This document shows, piece after piece, positions 46,476-55,189 of a DNA stretch of 64,000 bases. Each line of letters starts with the position of its first letter. The stretch's first letter is position 1. The position numbers and the translations under genes were made by a program. Source of the DNA: Sideroxydans sp. (GTDB taxonomy: Bacteria; Pseudomonadota; Gammaproteobacteria; Burkholderiales; Gallionellaceae); contig JAQTTU010000010.1 of NCBI GenBank assembly GCA_028710605.1, positions 62,001-126,000 on the forward strand, written 5' to 3'. A model generated the notes under the pieces. It did no database searches. It worked only from the letters and a program-made list of their open reading frames with translations, and was not told where the DNA came from.

Positions 46476-47555
46476 ATGGCTGAAAATGCAATTTTCGGCT
46501 TCACCTGTTTGGGAATTTCTGTGACGATGCAGTGCCCATTACAATGCCGGCACTGCATTACAGAATCAGGACCAGAAGTTTCTCGACAGATGACGGAAGA
46601 CGAAGCTCTACACTACATCCGCACTGCGCATCATGCAATTAATCACATCAGTTTTACCGGTGGCGAGCCTCTTCTTGACCAGAAAAGGTTACTTCATCTG
46701 ATCGAGGCAGCAAAAGCCGAGGGTTATGTAGTTTCAGTAATGACAAGCGGACATTGGGCTAGCCATCATTCTCATGCTCACGAAATACTGAATCGCTTAA
46801 AAACTGCCGGTCTTGACATGCTGGGGGTCAGCCTTGATCGATACCATCTTGACTTTATCGATGTTTCTCGATGCCGAAATATCGCGGAAGCTTGCGAGAA
46901 ATTGGAGATTCCGATTGCAGTTCGTGTGATCGCTAAGCCTGATGATAATTTTGCGGATGAAGTGAAGGAACTACTCGCTCATACCAAGGCTAAAGTGCAC
47001 GCTCATTTTCCTGTTAAACTCGGGCGCGCCGAGGAACTTGAGATGTCTTCATTCCGCCACTCAAAAATGCCAACCGACAAATGTGAAACCGTTACTGCAT
47101 TGGATATTGAGCCTGGAGGAAATATATATGCATGTTGCGGCCCGGGTCCCTACATGAAGAAAGGAAACCCGCTTATTCTTGGAAATGCTCTCAGTGAAAA
47201 TTTGTTCGACATTCTTCAGGAAGCACTTTCCAATCCATTCATGAAGGTCATCAACACATTGGGGCCCAAAGGATTACTGGATGCCTTACAGGCAAACGGT
47301 TTTGGATATCTTGTGCCTATCCGTGAGTCTTACACTGACACGTGCCAATTATGCTTGGACATTTGCAACAACACTCAAGCGATTTCAGCTTTACAAACTA
47401 TCTTTGAAAATCCAGAAGTACAGCGAACGCAGAACGCAATGCAATTCGCCAAGATGGTTGGTGAGTTCCTAGAGATTCGCCGCTTTCGGCAAGTATCGGA
47501 TTGCCAAGATGCAGATAAACTGGCGGATAAATTAGAGAAGTGTCCAGCAGATTAG
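46476..47555 (+). CDS. Radical SAM protein with SPASM-like C-terminus
   Basis: This 359-residue protein has the radical SAM cluster motif CxxxCxxC at Cys20, Cys24 and Cys27 (MQCPLQCRHC), then ISFTGGEPLLD. Further cysteines occur in DKCETVTALDIEPGGNIYAC and CGPGP and in DTCQLCLDIC near residues 290-298, consistent with auxiliary iron-sulfur clusters of SPASM/Twitch enzymes that modify peptides. It follows a PqqD-like gene, the usual pairing in peptide-modification operons, but no precursor, protease or exporter is obvious. A+T-rich composition suggests transfer. Confidence 0.8.
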   Translation: MAENAIFGFTCLGISVTMQCPLQCRHCITESGPEVSRQMTEDEALHYIRTAHHAINHISFTGGEPLLDQKRLLHLIEAAKAEGYVVSVMTSGHWASHHSHAHEILNRLKTAGLDMLGVSLDRYHLDFIDVSRCRNIAEACEKLEIPIAVRVIAKPDDNFADEVKELLAHTKAKVHAHFPVKLGRAEELEMSSFRHSKMPTDKCETVTALDIEPGGNIYACCGPGPYMKKGNPLILGNALSENLFDILQEALSNPFMKVINTLGPKGLLDALQANGFGYLVPIRESYTDTCQLCLDICNNTQAISALQTIFENPEVQRTQNAMQFAKMVGEFLEIRRFRQVSDCQDADKLADKLEKCPAD

Positions 47556-47718
47556 TGCATCAGCATGGTCAATCCGCATGAGAAAACTATGAGAGGACTC
47601 CTGCGCAATACAACTTAGGGTCAAGTTACTACTTACTACGATTACCCTCCCCTCTTTTTTTGTGACCTCTCAGTGATACAATCCGCGCCTTTCATTTTTC
47701 ACCTAAAGGCAGCGCACC

Positions 47719-48267
47719 ATGAGTTTGAACAAAGTCCCCTCCGGCAAAGACCTCCCCCACGACTTCAACGTCATCATCGAAATCCCGATGCACGGCGAGC
47801 CGGTCAAGTACGAAGTGGATAAGGAATCCGGCGCGATTTTCGTGGATCGCTTCATGAACACCGCGATGCACTATCCCTGCAACTACGGCTATATCCCGCA
47901 CACTTTGTCAGACGACGGCGATCCGGTGGATGTGCTGGTGATTACCCCGGTGCCGCTGAACAGCGGCGTGGTGGTGCGTTGCCGTCCGCTGTGCGTGTTG
48001 AAGATGGAAGATGAATCCGGTTTCGATGCCAAGGTGCTGGCCGTGCCGGTAGACAAGCTCTCCACGCTGTATCGCGGACTGAAGAGCCACACCGAATTGC
48101 CGGAAATCGTGCTGAAACAAATCGAACATTTCTTCGCGCATTACAAAGATCTGGAACCCAACAAGTGGGTGAAGATCGGCGGCTGGGAAGGCATCGAATC
48201 GGCCTGCAAGGAAATTATGGCCGGCGTGGAAAATTACCAGAACAGCAGCGACAAACCGCAGTTTTAG
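47719..48267 (+). CDS. ppa: Inorganic pyrophosphatase (soluble, family I)
   Basis: This 182-residue cytosolic enzyme hydrolyses pyrophosphate to phosphate. [40 protein letters not shown] with the metal-binding DxxDPxD set, and KVLAVPVDK are family I signatures. It has its own start region with a possible -10 (TACAAT near 47677) and lies beyond the A+T-rich island from hppA and pfp. Confidence 0.96.
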   Translation: MSLNKVPSGKDLPHDFNVIIEIPMHGEPVKYEVDKESGAIFVDRFMNTAMHYPCNYGYIPHTLSDDGDPVDVLVITPVPLNSGVVVRCRPLCVLKMEDESGFDAKVLAVPVDKLSTLYRGLKSHTELPEIVLKQIEHFFAHYKDLEPNKWVKIGGWEGIESACKEIMAGVENYQNSSDKPQF

Positions 48268-48301
48268 GCGCTGGAGAGAGCGAAAAACCCGCAAGCCTTA
48301 A

Positions 48302-48366
48302 AATTCGGCCATCCGCATCGGGCGCAAGGTGCGGATGACCGATTGACGGGCGTTTCCGTGGGCTTG
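48302..48366. repeat. Dispersed repeat, CCCGTCAATCGG type (divergent)
   Basis: GGCCATCCGCATCGGGCGCAAGGTGCGGATGACCGATTGACGGGCGTTTCC carries the ATTGACGGGC end of the family in inverted orientation and a GCATCGG/CGGATG hairpin. It separates convergent ppa and the GGDEF-EAL gene. Confidence 0.6.
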
Positions 48367-48402
48367 GGTATTCAAGAAGACAGGCCGACCACCGCCCGGG
48401 TT

Positions 48403-50871
48403 TCAAACATAGTATTCGCCGCTGTTCATCCGCGCTTTGAACAGGATATCGAATTCGTCGCGCGGCACGGGTCTGCCGAACAGATAACCCTGATACATCA
48501 CACAACCGTTGGCCTCAAGGAAATCGCGTTGCTGCGGCGTTTCCACGCCTTCGGCGATGACTTCCATGCCCAGATTGTTGGCCATGCCGATGATGGTTTG
48601 AATGATGGTCGCATCAGACGCTTTGATGCCGATGTGGTGCACGAATGACTGGTCGATCTTGAGCTGGTTGAGCGGCAGTTGCGTGAGGTAGGCCAGCGAT
48701 GAATAGCCGGTGCCGAAATCATCCAGCGAGAAACTCACGCCGAGCTGGCGCAGTGCATGCATCTTCTCGATGGTGTCGGCGACATCGTCCAGTACAATGC
48801 TTTCGGTCAATTCAAGCTTGATGCGCGATGGGTCAATGTTTATCCGCTCCAGAATTTCGCGCACTTGTTCCACGAAATCCGCCTGCCGGAACTGCCGCCC
48901 GCTGACGTTGACCGCGAGCTGCAAGTTGCGTTTGCGCGGGTCGGCTTCCCATATCTTGATCTGGTAACAGGCCTGCTCCAGCACCCAGCGACCGATAGGC
49001 AAAATAAGCGCCGATTCTTCCGCGAGCGGAATGAAATGTAGCGGCGAGACCAGACCGCGCGTCGGATGTACCCAGCGCAGCAACACCTCAGCGCCCAGAA
49101 TGTGCCCTTCCTGGTTGACCTGCATCTGGTAATACAACTCCAGTTCCTGTTTGCGCAAAGCTTCGCGCAAACCAACCTCGGTCTGCGCGCGCACTTCCAG
49201 CTCATCCTGCATCACCGGATCGAAGAAGCGCAAGGTATTGCGGCCCGATTTCTTCGCCTCGTACATGGCGGTATCGGCCTGCTTCAACAATTCGTCCAGA
49301 TGATGTTTGTAACTGATAAACAGAGTAATGCCCATGCTGGACGAACTGTGGAATTCGTTACCGTCAAGCTGGTAGGGCTGACTGAGTGCTTCCAGCACTT
49401 TCTCGCCGACGACTCGCGCCTGCACGGCGGCCTGCGCGCTTTCCTCGCCCAGACCTTCCAGCAGCAACACGAATTCATCGCCGCCGAAACGCGCCACGGT
49501 GTCGCTCTCGCGCACGCATTCTTTCAGCCGCTTGGCCACCTCGATCAGCAGCAAATCGCCGACCCCGTGCCCCTTGGTGTCGTTGAGCGTTTTGAAATTA
49601 TCGAGGTCGATGAACAGCAATGCGCCGCCCGTCTGGCCGCGCGTGCCGTTGGCGATGGCCTGGCGCAAACGGTCCAGCAACAAACGCCGGTTGGGCAGTT
49701 GCGTGAGCGGATCGAAAAACGCGAGCTGGTGAATTTCGCTTTCGGCTTTTTTGCGTTCGGTGAAGTCGATAAACGCGCCCACGTAATTGGTGACCTTGCC
49801 GTCTTTGCCGACCACCGCAGTGATGTTCAGCCATTCGGGATAAATCTCGCCGTTCTTGCGCCGGTTCCAGATTTCGCCCTGCCAGCTATTGTATTGGCGC
49901 AGGCTTTCCCACATGTTCTGGAAGAACGCCGGACTCTGCCGGTCAGATTTGAGCATGGACGGATTCTTGCCGATCGCCTCCTCGGCGCTGTATCCGGTGA
50001 GCCGGGTGAATGCCTGATTGACGCGGATAATCATCGCATTCTCATCCGTCACCAGCATGCCTTCCTCGGTCTCGAAGGCGATGGCGGCAACGCGCAAGGC
50101 CGCCTCGCGCTCTTCCTGCACCGCCATCATGCTGTTGAAGGCATGCGCCATTACGGCAATATCCTTCGGCCCGCTGGGCTCGGCACGCACTTGCGATTCG
50201 CCCCGTTGGGCGCGCCCCATGCTCGCCGATAATTGATCGAGCGGCCGCGCCATGTTGAGAGTAAGCGAGCGGATCAAAAACAGGAACAACAAGGCAAAGG
50301 AGAACGAAGTGGCCAGATTGGTGATGAAAATATCCGAGGTCATCCGCGTCAATGCCACTTTGCTCATCACCACCGAAACGTGGCCCAGCAACTCCGGTTG
50401 CGCCGTTTCATTGAACGGCGATTCCGCCGAAGGTTGCGAATAAACCGGTGCGGCAAAATGCCACGCGGCAAGGCTTTCTGCATCCAGCATGGCGGCGGCT
50501 TGCAGTCCTTCAACTGCAACGGTCTGATCGAACAGTTTGGTCGAGTTGTTGTCGCCGCGCGCCAACAAAATATTTCCGTTGTTATGGCGAATTTCCACAC
50601 CGATCACACCGGGGAAGGCCATGGTGGCATTCACCGCCTCGGCGGCATTTTCGGGAGAGGAATAGATCAGCGCCAGCGAACTTTGTCGCGCCAGATTCTC
50701 GGTAATGCGTTGCCCCTGCTCGATCAACCCGTGCCGCACACGCTCGTTAACCTGCCACGAGCCGACGATGGAAGAAAGCAGCGCCAGAAAAAGCATACCG
50801 AGCGCAACCGTAATACCTAGCTGGCGCTGGAATGTGATTTTCTGGAAAAATGCCGCGAGCAGTTTATTCAT
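48403..50871 (-). CDS. Membrane PAS-GGDEF-EAL cyclic di-GMP protein
   Basis: An 822-residue protein. A membrane helix (about 18-38), a periplasmic sensor region (about 40-185) and a second helix (about 187-207) are followed by HAMP (about 208-260), PAS/PAC (about 263-380), GGDEF (about 385-550) and EAL (about 565-815). FGGDEF at 462-467 is intact. The phosphodiesterase signature is EVL (Glu595) in place of EAL, a common working variant. It lies 12 bases after a periplasmic binding protein gene, which may feed it a signal. Confidence 0.93.
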   Translation of the reverse strand: MNKLLAAFFQKITFQRQLGITVALGMLFLALLSSIVGSWQVNERVRHGLIEQGQRITENLARQSSLALIYSSPENAAEAVNATMAFPGVIGVEIRHNNGNILLARGDNNSTKLFDQTVAVEGLQAAAMLDAESLAAWHFAAPVYSQPSAESPFNETAQPELLGHVSVVMSKVALTRMTSDIFITNLATSFSFALLFLFLIRSLTLNMARPLDQLSASMGRAQRGESQVRAEPSGPKDIAVMAHAFNSMMAVQEEREAALRVAAIAFETEEGMLVTDENAMIIRVNQAFTRLTGYSAEEAIGKNPSMLKSDRQSPAFFQNMWESLRQYNSWQGEIWNRRKNGEIYPEWLNITAVVGKDGKVTNYVGAFIDFTERKKAESEIHQLAFFDPLTQLPNRRLLLDRLRQAIANGTRGQTGGALLFIDLDNFKTLNDTKGHGVGDLLLIEVAKRLKECVRESDTVARFGGDEFVLLLEGLGEESAQAAVQARVVGEKVLEALSQPYQLDGNEFHSSSSMGITLFISYKHHLDELLKQADTAMYEAKKSGRNTLRFFDPVMQDELEVRAQTEVGLREALRKQELELYYQMQVNQEGHILGAEVLLRWVHPTRGLVSPLHFIPLAEESALILPIGRWVLEQACYQIKIWEADPRKRNLQLAVNVSGRQFRQADFVEQVREILERINIDPSRIKLELTESIVLDDVADTIEKMHALRQLGVSFSLDDFGTGYSSLAYLTQLPLNQLKIDQSFVHHIGIKASDATIIQTIIGMANNLGMEVIAEGVETPQQRDFLEANGCVMYQGYLFGRPVPRDEFDILFKARMNSGEYYV

Positions 50872-50883
50872 GTCCGGCGCGCC

Positions 50884-52122
50884 TTATTGTTCTGGAAACG
50901 CCATATCGAAACTTTGCAGACGGCTGGTATTCATGCCGAGATGTTTTGCGGTGCGCAGGTTGATCGCCATCAACACTTCGCGCAGCGGCGACATGCCCGA
51001 AGCATCGTTCTCCCCGGAGGCCAGCATGCCCAGCGCCGAACCCGCGAGATGGCGGCCCAACTCCACATTGTCGGGATACAGCGAAAACAGCACGCCGCGT
51101 TTGACGTGAGAAAAACTGCTGGAGAACACGGTCAGGTTGTTGGACCATGATTGTTGCAACACCAGCGGCAACACCGCACTTTCTTCGACCGTGGTGGAAT
51201 CCTGCGGCAGCCACAGCGCATCCAGTCGGCTGTCGGAATTCGCGATTATTTCCTGATAGGCGCGCATGGCTCCGCGCAAATCCTGTACCGGATATGCCAC
51301 CAACTCCAATCCTTGCGCCAGCGCACCTTCTTTCGCCAGTTGAATCAGCCACTCGTTCTGGCGCGGATCGTAAACAGTAAACACGCGCTTCGCTCTGGGC
51401 ATCATCCCTTTAAGACGGGTAAACAGCAACGCCGGATCCGGCGACAGGCTGTTCACTTGCAGGTTGCGCGCCTCGTTTTCGGGAGCCATCAATACCCCGC
51501 CGACCACCACGCCAATATCGCTATCCAGCGCCGAAGCCACTTTCACGCCCTGCCTGCCCAGCGCGATCACCACCTTGGTGTCTTGACGATGCAACGAACT
51601 GTTCAATTCGCCGACATCCACGTTCGCGCCCACGGCAAAATTGGTCACGCGCCCTTTGGCCTTTTCCTCGATACCGTCGATGATCTGCATAAACACGCTG
51701 CGAAATGGTTCGCCGATGTCCGGGTAGATCACCGCAATGCCGCCGACTCCATTTGCCTGCGCCACCTTGTTGGACAACCTCCTGCTGGCAGCCGTGGTTA
51801 CCGGCCCCGCAACCCAGATGGGAAAAACCAGAACATCCGGGTTCGAGTCGATAGTGTGGATCATGTCGGAATCCGATTCCGACACCAGCGGAGCCGTAGC
51901 GGGCGCATACAAGAACGGATCGATGGCTCCGATCACCACCGAACAATCCTGCTGTAACGGGATGCTTTTATCGGGAAAATCAGCAGGATCACTCGGGGTG
52001 GCCCAAACCGGAAGCACCGCCAGCATCAACGTTGATGCCGCCAGCAAACAAGTCAACATGCCACAACACCGGCTTGCAACCGGTGCGTTATATGACTTGG
52101 AAATCAATGAAAAACTACCCAT
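50884..52122 (-). CDS. Periplasmic ABC-type substrate-binding protein (PF04392-like)
   Basis: This 412-residue exported protein has a signal region ending near LAVLPVWA and a two-lobed binding fold. Conserved blocks include KVVIALGRQGVKVASALDSD, FTVYDPRQNEWLIQLAKEGA, LDALWLPQDSTTVEESAVLP and LFSLYPDNVELG. It has no ABC permease or ATPase neighbour and is followed by a GGDEF-EAL gene, suggesting a sensing rather than import role. AAGGG lies six bases before the ATG at 52122. Confidence 0.85.
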   Translation of the reverse strand: MGSFSLISKSYNAPVASRCCGMLTCLLAASTLMLAVLPVWATPSDPADFPDKSIPLQQDCSVVIGAIDPFLYAPATAPLVSESDSDMIHTIDSNPDVLVFPIWVAGPVTTAASRRLSNKVAQANGVGGIAVIYPDIGEPFRSVFMQIIDGIEEKAKGRVTNFAVGANVDVGELNSSLHRQDTKVVIALGRQGVKVASALDSDIGVVVGGVLMAPENEARNLQVNSLSPDPALLFTRLKGMMPRAKRVFTVYDPRQNEWLIQLAKEGALAQGLELVAYPVQDLRGAMRAYQEIIANSDSRLDALWLPQDSTTVEESAVLPLVLQQSWSNNLTVFSSSFSHVKRGVLFSLYPDNVELGRHLAGSALGMLASGENDASGMSPLREVLMAINLRTAKHLGMNTSRLQSFDMAFPEQ

Positions 52123-52370
52123 GTTCGCCCTTTTATTGTCCCTGCCTGATGAACCCGCACAACGAATCAATACTTTGAACCGTCACCCGCTTTTTATTTG
52201 CGCCGAATAATATCAAGCTTTACCCTGACCTCATACCTTCTGTGGGTAATAAATACCTATGGGCATCCCATAATATTGCGGTAGCATCGCCCCACAAAAA
52301 ATAATTGCCAATAAATAAATTGGCATACGTCGTTCAGGAAGCCGGTTAGTTCACCGGGAGGAGCATCGCT

Positions 52371-54488
52371 GTGTCCATAGCAAAACAACATTTTTCCTGC
52401 TTTCTTTTCGCCTTGGCATGGGCAGGTGTCGCGTTCGCGCAGTCCTTTGAGGACGAAGACCTTGCGCTGGCCTACGGCGACAAATCCACCATCAGCATTG
52501 CCACCGGCAGCCACCAGGCTATCAGCCGCGCGCCGTCTGCTGCCACCGTCATCACATCGCGCGACATCGAAGCCATGGGCGCGACCGATCTGGATCAAGC
52601 GCTGGAAAGCGTGCCGGGGCTGCATGTTTCGAAAAACAATGTCGCCACGAATCCGATCTACGGTTTTCGCGGCATCGCCACCAAATTCAATCCGCAAGTG
52701 TTGATGCTGGTCAACGGTATCCCCGTCACCAATGTATTCTGGGGCGACCGCAGCCAGATCTGGGGCGGCATGCCGCTGGAAAATGTGGCGCGCATCGAAG
52801 TGATTCGCGGGCCGGGTTCGGCGCTGTATGGCGCGGATGCTTTCTCCGGGGTCATCAATGTCATCACCAAAACGGCGGATGACATCAACGGCACGGAAAC
52901 CGGTGCGCGCATCGGCAGCGCCAACAGCCGCGATGCGTGGATACAGCACGGCGGCAAGTTGGGCAAGCTGGATGCCGCGTTCTATCTGCGCGCCGGGAAC
53001 GCTGATGGCGAAAGAGGATTCATCCAGCAGGATGCTCAATCGACTTGGGATACGTGCGCCACCATCGGTGGCTGTCCGGGAATGCCCCTCCCCACACCCG
53101 GCTATACCCCCGTGTCATTCGCTCCCGGCCATCTCAACACGCAGCGCAAAGCGATTGATGCGCGCGCCGATCTGGCCTATCAGGCATGGCGTTTGCGCGT
53201 GGCTTTTCAAAACCGGGACGTGGCGGTTGGCGCTTTGGCGGGCAGTCTCGATCCCAACGGGGTCGGGCATTCGTCCCGGCTGTATATGGATCTGAGTTAT
53301 GAGCAAGCCAACTGGATGCCGAACTGGGATATGTCTGCAATCGTTGGTTTTTACGATGTGCATGACAAGCCGGGCGATCCGGCTTACACGCTTTTTCCCG
53401 CCGGAAGCGTATTGCCTTTCGGCACTTTCCCCAACGGCATGATAGGCAACCCCGGGCATTACGAGCAACACGACCACGCCAGCGTTTCCGCGTTCTATAC
53501 CGGCTTTGAACAGCATCGGGTGCGCGTAGGCACGGGATTCAGAATTGAAGACATGTATAAAGTGGTGGAGACAAAAAACTACGATGCCGCATTCGCCCCG
53601 TTGCCTTCCGTGGTAGATGCAACCGGCAACCCGGCTCTGGCATTCATGCTGCCGCACAAGCGCAATCTGACTTACCTGTTCGTGCAGGACGAATGGAGTC
53701 TCGCCAAGGACTGGGCGCTGACCGCCGGTGTGCGTTATGACCGCTATTCCGACTTCGGCGAAACCACCAATCCGCGCCTCGCGCTGGTATGGGATGCCGC
53801 CTACAACGTGGTGGTCAAAGCCATGCATGGCACGGCTTTCCGCGCGCCGTCTTTTGCCGAGCAATATTCCATCAATAATCCGGTGGCTATCGGCAGTCCC
53901 AACATCAAACCGGAGACCATCACCACAGATGAGCTGGCATTCTCCTGGCAGGCCACATCCAGACTGCAAACCAATCTGAATTTTTTCCGCTATCACATGC
54001 GCGACATAATTTTGGCTGACACCACGACAAACTATATCTATCAAAATTCCGGCAACCAGCATGGCAACGGCCTAGAACTGGAAGCCACGCTGGATGCCAG
54101 CACCAACCTGCGGCTGACGGGCAATCTTTCCCTGCAACACTCCACCGACGAAGCGACCGGCAAAGATGCAGGCATGGCACCACAGCGCCGCCTGTTCGGT
54201 CGCGCCGACTGGCGTTTCGCGTCGCTCTGGCAACTCGGTGCCACAGTCAATCATGTGGCAAGACGCATGCGCGAACCGGGCGACACCCGGGCTGCAATTC
54301 CAGATTACACCACGGTGGATTTGACGCTGCGCCGCGAGAGAATTGCCTACGGCTGGGATGCGCGCGCCGTGGTCACCAACCTGTTCGACAGCGATGCCAA
54401 GGAACCGACCTATATGTCATCAGGCATGCCTTCCGATTTGCCGCTGGCGGGACGCACCATTTACATCCAGCTTCAGCTTCACCTCTAA
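52371..54488 (+). CDS. TonB-dependent outer membrane receptor
   Basis: This 705-residue protein has a GTG start (GGGAGGAG upstream) and a signal peptide ending ...GVAFAQ. It has a plug domain with APSAATVITSRDIEAMGATD and RIEVIRGPGSALYGADAFSG, a beta-barrel, and an aromatic-poor C-terminal YIQLQLHL end. It imports an unknown ligand using ExbBD energy. It diverges from the binding-protein/GGDEF-EAL pair, sharing about 250 bases of promoter region. Confidence 0.92.
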   Translation: MSIAKQHFSCFLFALAWAGVAFAQSFEDEDLALAYGDKSTISIATGSHQAISRAPSAATVITSRDIEAMGATDLDQALESVPGLHVSKNNVATNPIYGFRGIATKFNPQVLMLVNGIPVTNVFWGDRSQIWGGMPLENVARIEVIRGPGSALYGADAFSGVINVITKTADDINGTETGARIGSANSRDAWIQHGGKLGKLDAAFYLRAGNADGERGFIQQDAQSTWDTCATIGGCPGMPLPTPGYTPVSFAPGHLNTQRKAIDARADLAYQAWRLRVAFQNRDVAVGALAGSLDPNGVGHSSRLYMDLSYEQANWMPNWDMSAIVGFYDVHDKPGDPAYTLFPAGSVLPFGTFPNGMIGNPGHYEQHDHASVSAFYTGFEQHRVRVGTGFRIEDMYKVVETKNYDAAFAPLPSVVDATGNPALAFMLPHKRNLTYLFVQDEWSLAKDWALTAGVRYDRYSDFGETTNPRLALVWDAAYNVVVKAMHGTAFRAPSFAEQYSINNPVAIGSPNIKPETITTDELAFSWQATSRLQTNLNFFRYHMRDIILADTTTNYIYQNSGNQHGNGLELEATLDASTNLRLTGNLSLQHSTDEATGKDAGMAPQRRLFGRADWRFASLWQLGATVNHVARRMREPGDTRAAIPDYTTVDLTLRRERIAYGWDARAVVTNLFDSDAKEPTYMSSGMPSDLPLAGRTIYIQLQLHL

Positions 54489-54490
54489 AT

Positions 54491-54877
54491 TTACCCCTTC
54501 TTGCCGATCAGCTCGATCTTGTAATCGTCTGGATCGCTGACGAAAGCAATGATGGTCTTGCCGCCATGCATGGGCCCGGCTTCGCGTATCACCGTTCCAC
54601 CCAGCCGTTTTACCTCGTCGCAGGCGGCATACACATCATCGACCTCGATGGCAATATGTCCGAAGCCGTTCCCCATCTCGTAAGATTCGACACCCCAGTT
54701 ATAAGTCAGCTCGATTACGGCCTGTTCGCGCTCGTCGCCATAACCGACAAAAGCCAGCGTGAATTTTCCCTCGGGATAATCGTTGCGACGCAGCAGCTGC
54801 ATGCCCAGCACCTTGGTATAGAAATCGATGGCGCGATCCAGATTGCCGGTTCGTATCATCGTGTGAAGAATTCGCAT
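54491..54877 (-). CDS. gloA: Lactoylglutathione lyase (glyoxalase I)
   Basis: This 128-residue enzyme converts the methylglyoxal-glutathione adduct to lactoylglutathione. It has [20 protein letters not shown] (metal His), [20 protein letters not shown] (Glu), [13 protein letters not shown] (His) and the final IELI Glu. The length matches the nickel-type short form. It is convergent with the TonB receptor gene, ending two bases from it. Confidence 0.96.
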   Translation of the reverse strand: MRILHTMIRTGNLDRAIDFYTKVLGMQLLRRNDYPEGKFTLAFVGYGDEREQAVIELTYNWGVESYEMGNGFGHIAIEVDDVYAACDEVKRLGGTVIREAGPMHGGKTIIAFVSDPDDYKIELIGKKG

Positions 54878-54904
54878 CGTGTTACTCCAGAGTTGTAGAG
54901 AAGT

Positions 54905-55177
54905 TCAAAATTTTTGGCTGCACACCATATTGCCGAACGGGTCGATTCCGCAACGCTCCTTTTTTTTCGCATCGTCACGTCCCGGCTCGGGTCCGGCTGC
55001 CGATACGCCGGAAGCGCCGCTCCCTGCCGCCGCCTTTGGCACACCGGTCAACCTGCCGTCTTTATCCAGACACACTTCATTGCCGAACGCATCTGTGCCG
55101 CAACGCGGCACGAACTCGGCTGAGACCGTAGAGGAAAATACAAACGCGAGTAAGAAAAAATATTTTTTCATGGCCAT
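54905..55177 (-). CDS. Secreted protein with two CGxDxFGNxVC repeats
   Basis: This 90-residue protein has a signal peptide (MKKYFFLLAFVFSSTVSAEF). The short mature part begins PRCGTDAFGNEVCLDKDGR and ends ERCGIDPFGNMVCSQKF, two copies of a motif with paired cysteines, linked by a Gly/Ala/Ser-rich spacer. The function is not known. It lies between gloA and a DMT transporter gene on the same strand. Confidence 0.75.
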   Translation of the reverse strand: MAMKKYFFLLAFVFSSTVSAEFVPRCGTDAFGNEVCLDKDGRLTGVPKAAAGSGASGVSAAGPEPGRDDAKKKERCGIDPFGNMVCSQKF

Positions 55178-55189
55178 ACAGTATCAAAG

